Below are positions 61,648-64,000 of a DNA stretch of 64,000 nucleotides, piece after piece. Source of the DNA: Protopterus annectens (taxonomy: Eukaryota > Chordata > Ceratodontiformes > Protopteridae); the NCBI RefSeq assembly GCF_019279795.1, contig NC_056732.1, positions 183,835,438 through 183,899,437 on the forward strand, read 5' to 3'. Each line of letters starts with the position of its first letter. The first letter of the stretch is position 1. A program made the position numbers and the translations under genes. Below the pieces are notes generated by a model. The model worked only from the letters and a program-made list of their open reading frames with translations, was not told where the DNA came from and did no database searches.

Positions 61648-64000
61648 ATATATAGGTTCATAGGTTCATAGGTTCATACTAGGCTATCTGCCCAAGGGCA
61701 TTTATAAGCCTAGCCCATAGTTATGTGGTTTAGTTTGAATAAAAACTATGCCTATCATTTTTTTGTGCCTCTGTCAAGCAGTGACACTGAAGTAATCCCT
61801 GGGGTATATCTGCGATCTCCCATCCATTGGTCAAGATTCTTCTTGAACAAGGCCAGCGAGGTGCTCTGCCTCACATGTACCGGGATTTTGTTCCACAGCA
61901 TAGGGAGTCTCTGGGTGATGAATCTGTCCCTCCAGCACGTTCTATTTATAACCGTGTCAAGGTTTAAGTCTCCCGCCCTTGTGGTTCTGAGGGATCTAGA
62001 TTTTTGAGGTGAAGCATATTCATCAAATCTGGGTTTGACATGGCCTTATATGTCAGGCACAGGTCACCTCTGAGCAAGCGGTATGAGACTGAATAAAGCT
62101 GGAGTTCTTTCAGTCGGGCAGCATAAGACATATTTTTGAGACCCTTTATCCTTTTGGTGAGGAACTTTTGGGGCCTTTCAAGCTGCATCAGGTGTCTGGT
62201 CAGATACATTCGAACGGGCATTGTACTCAATCATAGGTCTAATGAGTGATAAGTACAGGGGACGATGACCTCCCTTGATCTAGATGTGAATCCCTTCATG
62301 ATCAGGTGGGCGATATAGAAGGTTTTCCTAACTACTTTAGCAACATGAGTGTCAAGCGAAAGACTACTGTCAACTTGGGTCCCCAGATCCCTGATGACTT
62401 TTTCTGTGCTCAGTGGATTGTCACCTATATGGTAGCTAGGGGTAACCTTGTTTTTCCCGAAGGGTATGACTATGCATTTTGGCGTTTAACTTCAGGCCAT
62501 GGCTCTGGCACCAGTTATCCGTTTCTGTGAGGCCCTTCTGGAGGATATCTGTGTCACATGTGTTTTCCACTATGGCGCCCAGTTTGCAGTCATCTGCAAA
62601 CTTTGTCAGCCATAACCCTCCTGTGTTTGCTTGTACTTCAGAAAAGTAGATGCCGAACAAGAGTGGACCCAGGACTGAGCCCTGTGGGACACCACTTGTG
62701 ACAGGGTTTGAGTCTGACATGGCTCCAGCAACTCTGACCCTGTGGGTTCTGTCGCTTAGCCAGTTTGCAACCCATCTTGTGATGTATGGGTTTACATTCA
62801 AGCTGATGAGTTTTTCGATGATACCTGAGTGGGGTATTGTGTGAAGGCCTTTGCCAGGTCGAGGTAGGCTGTATGGACTGCCTTTCCCTCATCAATGGCC
62901 TTGGTGACTGTCTCGAAAAAGTCAACCAAGTTTAAGAGGCAGGATCTGCCTTTGACAAAGCCAAACTGGGTTGGATCCAAAGTCTGCAAGTTCCCTATGT
63001 CTTTATTTATGAGTTCCATTATGATCCTCTCCATGGCTTTGCAGATAAGGCTTGTCAAGCTAATAATTTCCAGGGTCTGTGGAGGCACTGCCCTTATGAA
63101 GTGGGACCACAGTTCCTGAGGTGAGGCTAAGATTAAACAGCTGTCCTAACTGTGGGTTTAATTCCTCGTTGAGTTCATGAAGCACAACACCATCCGGTCC
63201 CATGGATGCTGTGTTTTGCCTTAGTGAGGGCAGTTCTCACCTGGGCGTTGGAGATGTTTGGGGCTACAATCCTCTGGAATAGATATCTCTCCTTTTGGGG
63301 AGGGGAGAAGTTTGCACTGAACCTGTCAGCCAGTATGTTAGCAATGTGTGTAGGTTCAGTAATTTTCACATCATTTTGAACTAATTCTGAGCATATCTGG
63401 GAGTTTCCTCCTAGGTTTCTAACATAGCTAAAGAAGGCCTTATGATTGTCTTTAGAGTCCTTGGCGATTTTTCTCTCAAAATTTGCCTTTGATGATTTTA
63501 TGAGAGCTCTTAGTTTTTACTTATAATGATCAAAGGTGTCTTACCTTTCAAGGATTTTGCTCTATCTTGTAGTAGCTTCCTCCTTTTGTTGTAGAGCTTG
63601 TTTATGGCTGGGGTCCACCAGACTGGACGCTTGCCTTTGGTACAGAGAGTCTTAGTTTTGTTTGGGATTGCCTGATCCATGCAGTCCTGTAGGTGCTGGT
63701 AGAAGGCATTTGTAAGTGATTCAGCGGTTTGAGTAATGTTTACCACTGGCTCAGGGCCTTAAAGGAGACCACACTAGTTTTTAGAAGTGTGAAATCGGCT
63801 TTTGAGAAGTTTTTCACTGTGGTCTTTTGTTTCAGGTGGGATGAGGACCTCCAGCGAGATTAGTTTATGATCTGATCTCACCAGTGAGGGGTATACTTCG
63901 GTGTTGAACATTTTGATCCCATGTTCGTGATGATGAGATCAAGTATGTTTTCACCTCTTGTGGGGATGGTGACTAGTTGTTCCATGGCATTTGAGTTTAT
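61648..64000 (-). mobile_element. CR1-like LINE, minus strand, endonuclease to 3' tail, runs off the window
   Basis: The 3' tail on the minus strand is CTAGTATGAACCTATGAACC and more octamers (61648-61685). Upstream in order: C-terminal block RRGDLCLTYKAMSN-like at 61964-62230, then 62436-62801 with YITRWVANWLSDRTHRVRVA, VTSGVPQGSVLGPLLFGIYF and KFADDCKLGAI, then 62798-63088 with GNLQTLDPTQFGFVKGRSCL and TAYLDLAKAF. The linker RPVWWTPAINKLYNKRRKLL lies at 63510-63746, and the endonuclease end (TIPTRGENILDLIITNM ... RSDH) at about 63830-63975. RT motifs are all present but several single-base shifts split the frame. The 5' part lies beyond 64000. Confidence 0.92.

Overview
This is a gene-poor stretch of a large animal genome, almost certainly vertebrate. 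I find no convincing host protein-coding, rRNA or canonical tRNA gene. Nearly everything recognisable is mobile DNA or simple repeat. The LINE set is CR1-like with an octamer tail, L2-like, RTE-like and L1/Tx1-like. The SINEs have a tRNA-derived head and a conserved tail containing TTCCGCTGTGGCGACCCC, as in V-SINE/HE1-type SINEs. There are also Harbinger genes and long (CA)n and (TA)n tracts. Together these point to a fish-grade or basal sarcopterygian vertebrate with a bulky genome (cartilaginous fish, polypterid, lungfish or amphibian). The species cannot be fixed from this sequence.

Layout, left part: 1-1741 is the decayed 3' end of an L1/Tx1-like LINE. 2.6-3.5 kb (minus) and 6.7-7.7 kb (plus) are old L2/Jockey-type reverse transcriptase remnants. 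9.9-10.0 kb is a SINE ending in a CR1-like tail. 11.8-16.5 kb holds two CR1-like LINEs head to head, the right one with a 540-codon open reverse transcriptase frame (14750-16372). 17.6-18.2 kb is a short tandem satellite. 22.2-24.7 kb is another CR1-like copy (minus) split by a 166-bp foldback element with a 15-bp flanking repeat. 25.2-29.5 kb is an RTE-like LINE split by a 1.42-kb terminal-inverted-repeat DNA transposon. SINEs lie at 30.65-30.93 kb and 32.56-32.68 kb.

Layout, right part: the most notable structure is 34162-57182. It is bounded by matching inverted ends (core GGATTCAGCAAGC) and a TTA on each side, the target duplication expected of PIF/Harbinger transposons. Just inside the left end lies a Myb/SANT-like gene remnant with a GT-AG intron. 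Just inside the right end, on the minus strand, lies a Harbinger transposase remnant. If the two ends belong together, this is a Harbinger element of about 23 kb. Its interior holds a duplicated 1.1-kb unit, nested MITEs and LINEs, a 2.4-kb DNA transposon with a perfect 8-bp target duplication, and a microsatellite-rich domain with repeated tRNA-like heads.

A second theme is a DNA transposon family with termini CATACCTCTCAAC and 8-bp target duplications. It occurs at least six times between 11.5 and 52.7 kb. The duplicated unit at 36.2-39.5 kb even preserves an empty site beside a filled one. To the right of the Harbinger end, 57.2-61.6 kb is AT-rich with one eroded CR1-like fragment. 61.65-64.0 kb is a fairly well-preserved minus-strand CR1-like LINE that runs off the window.
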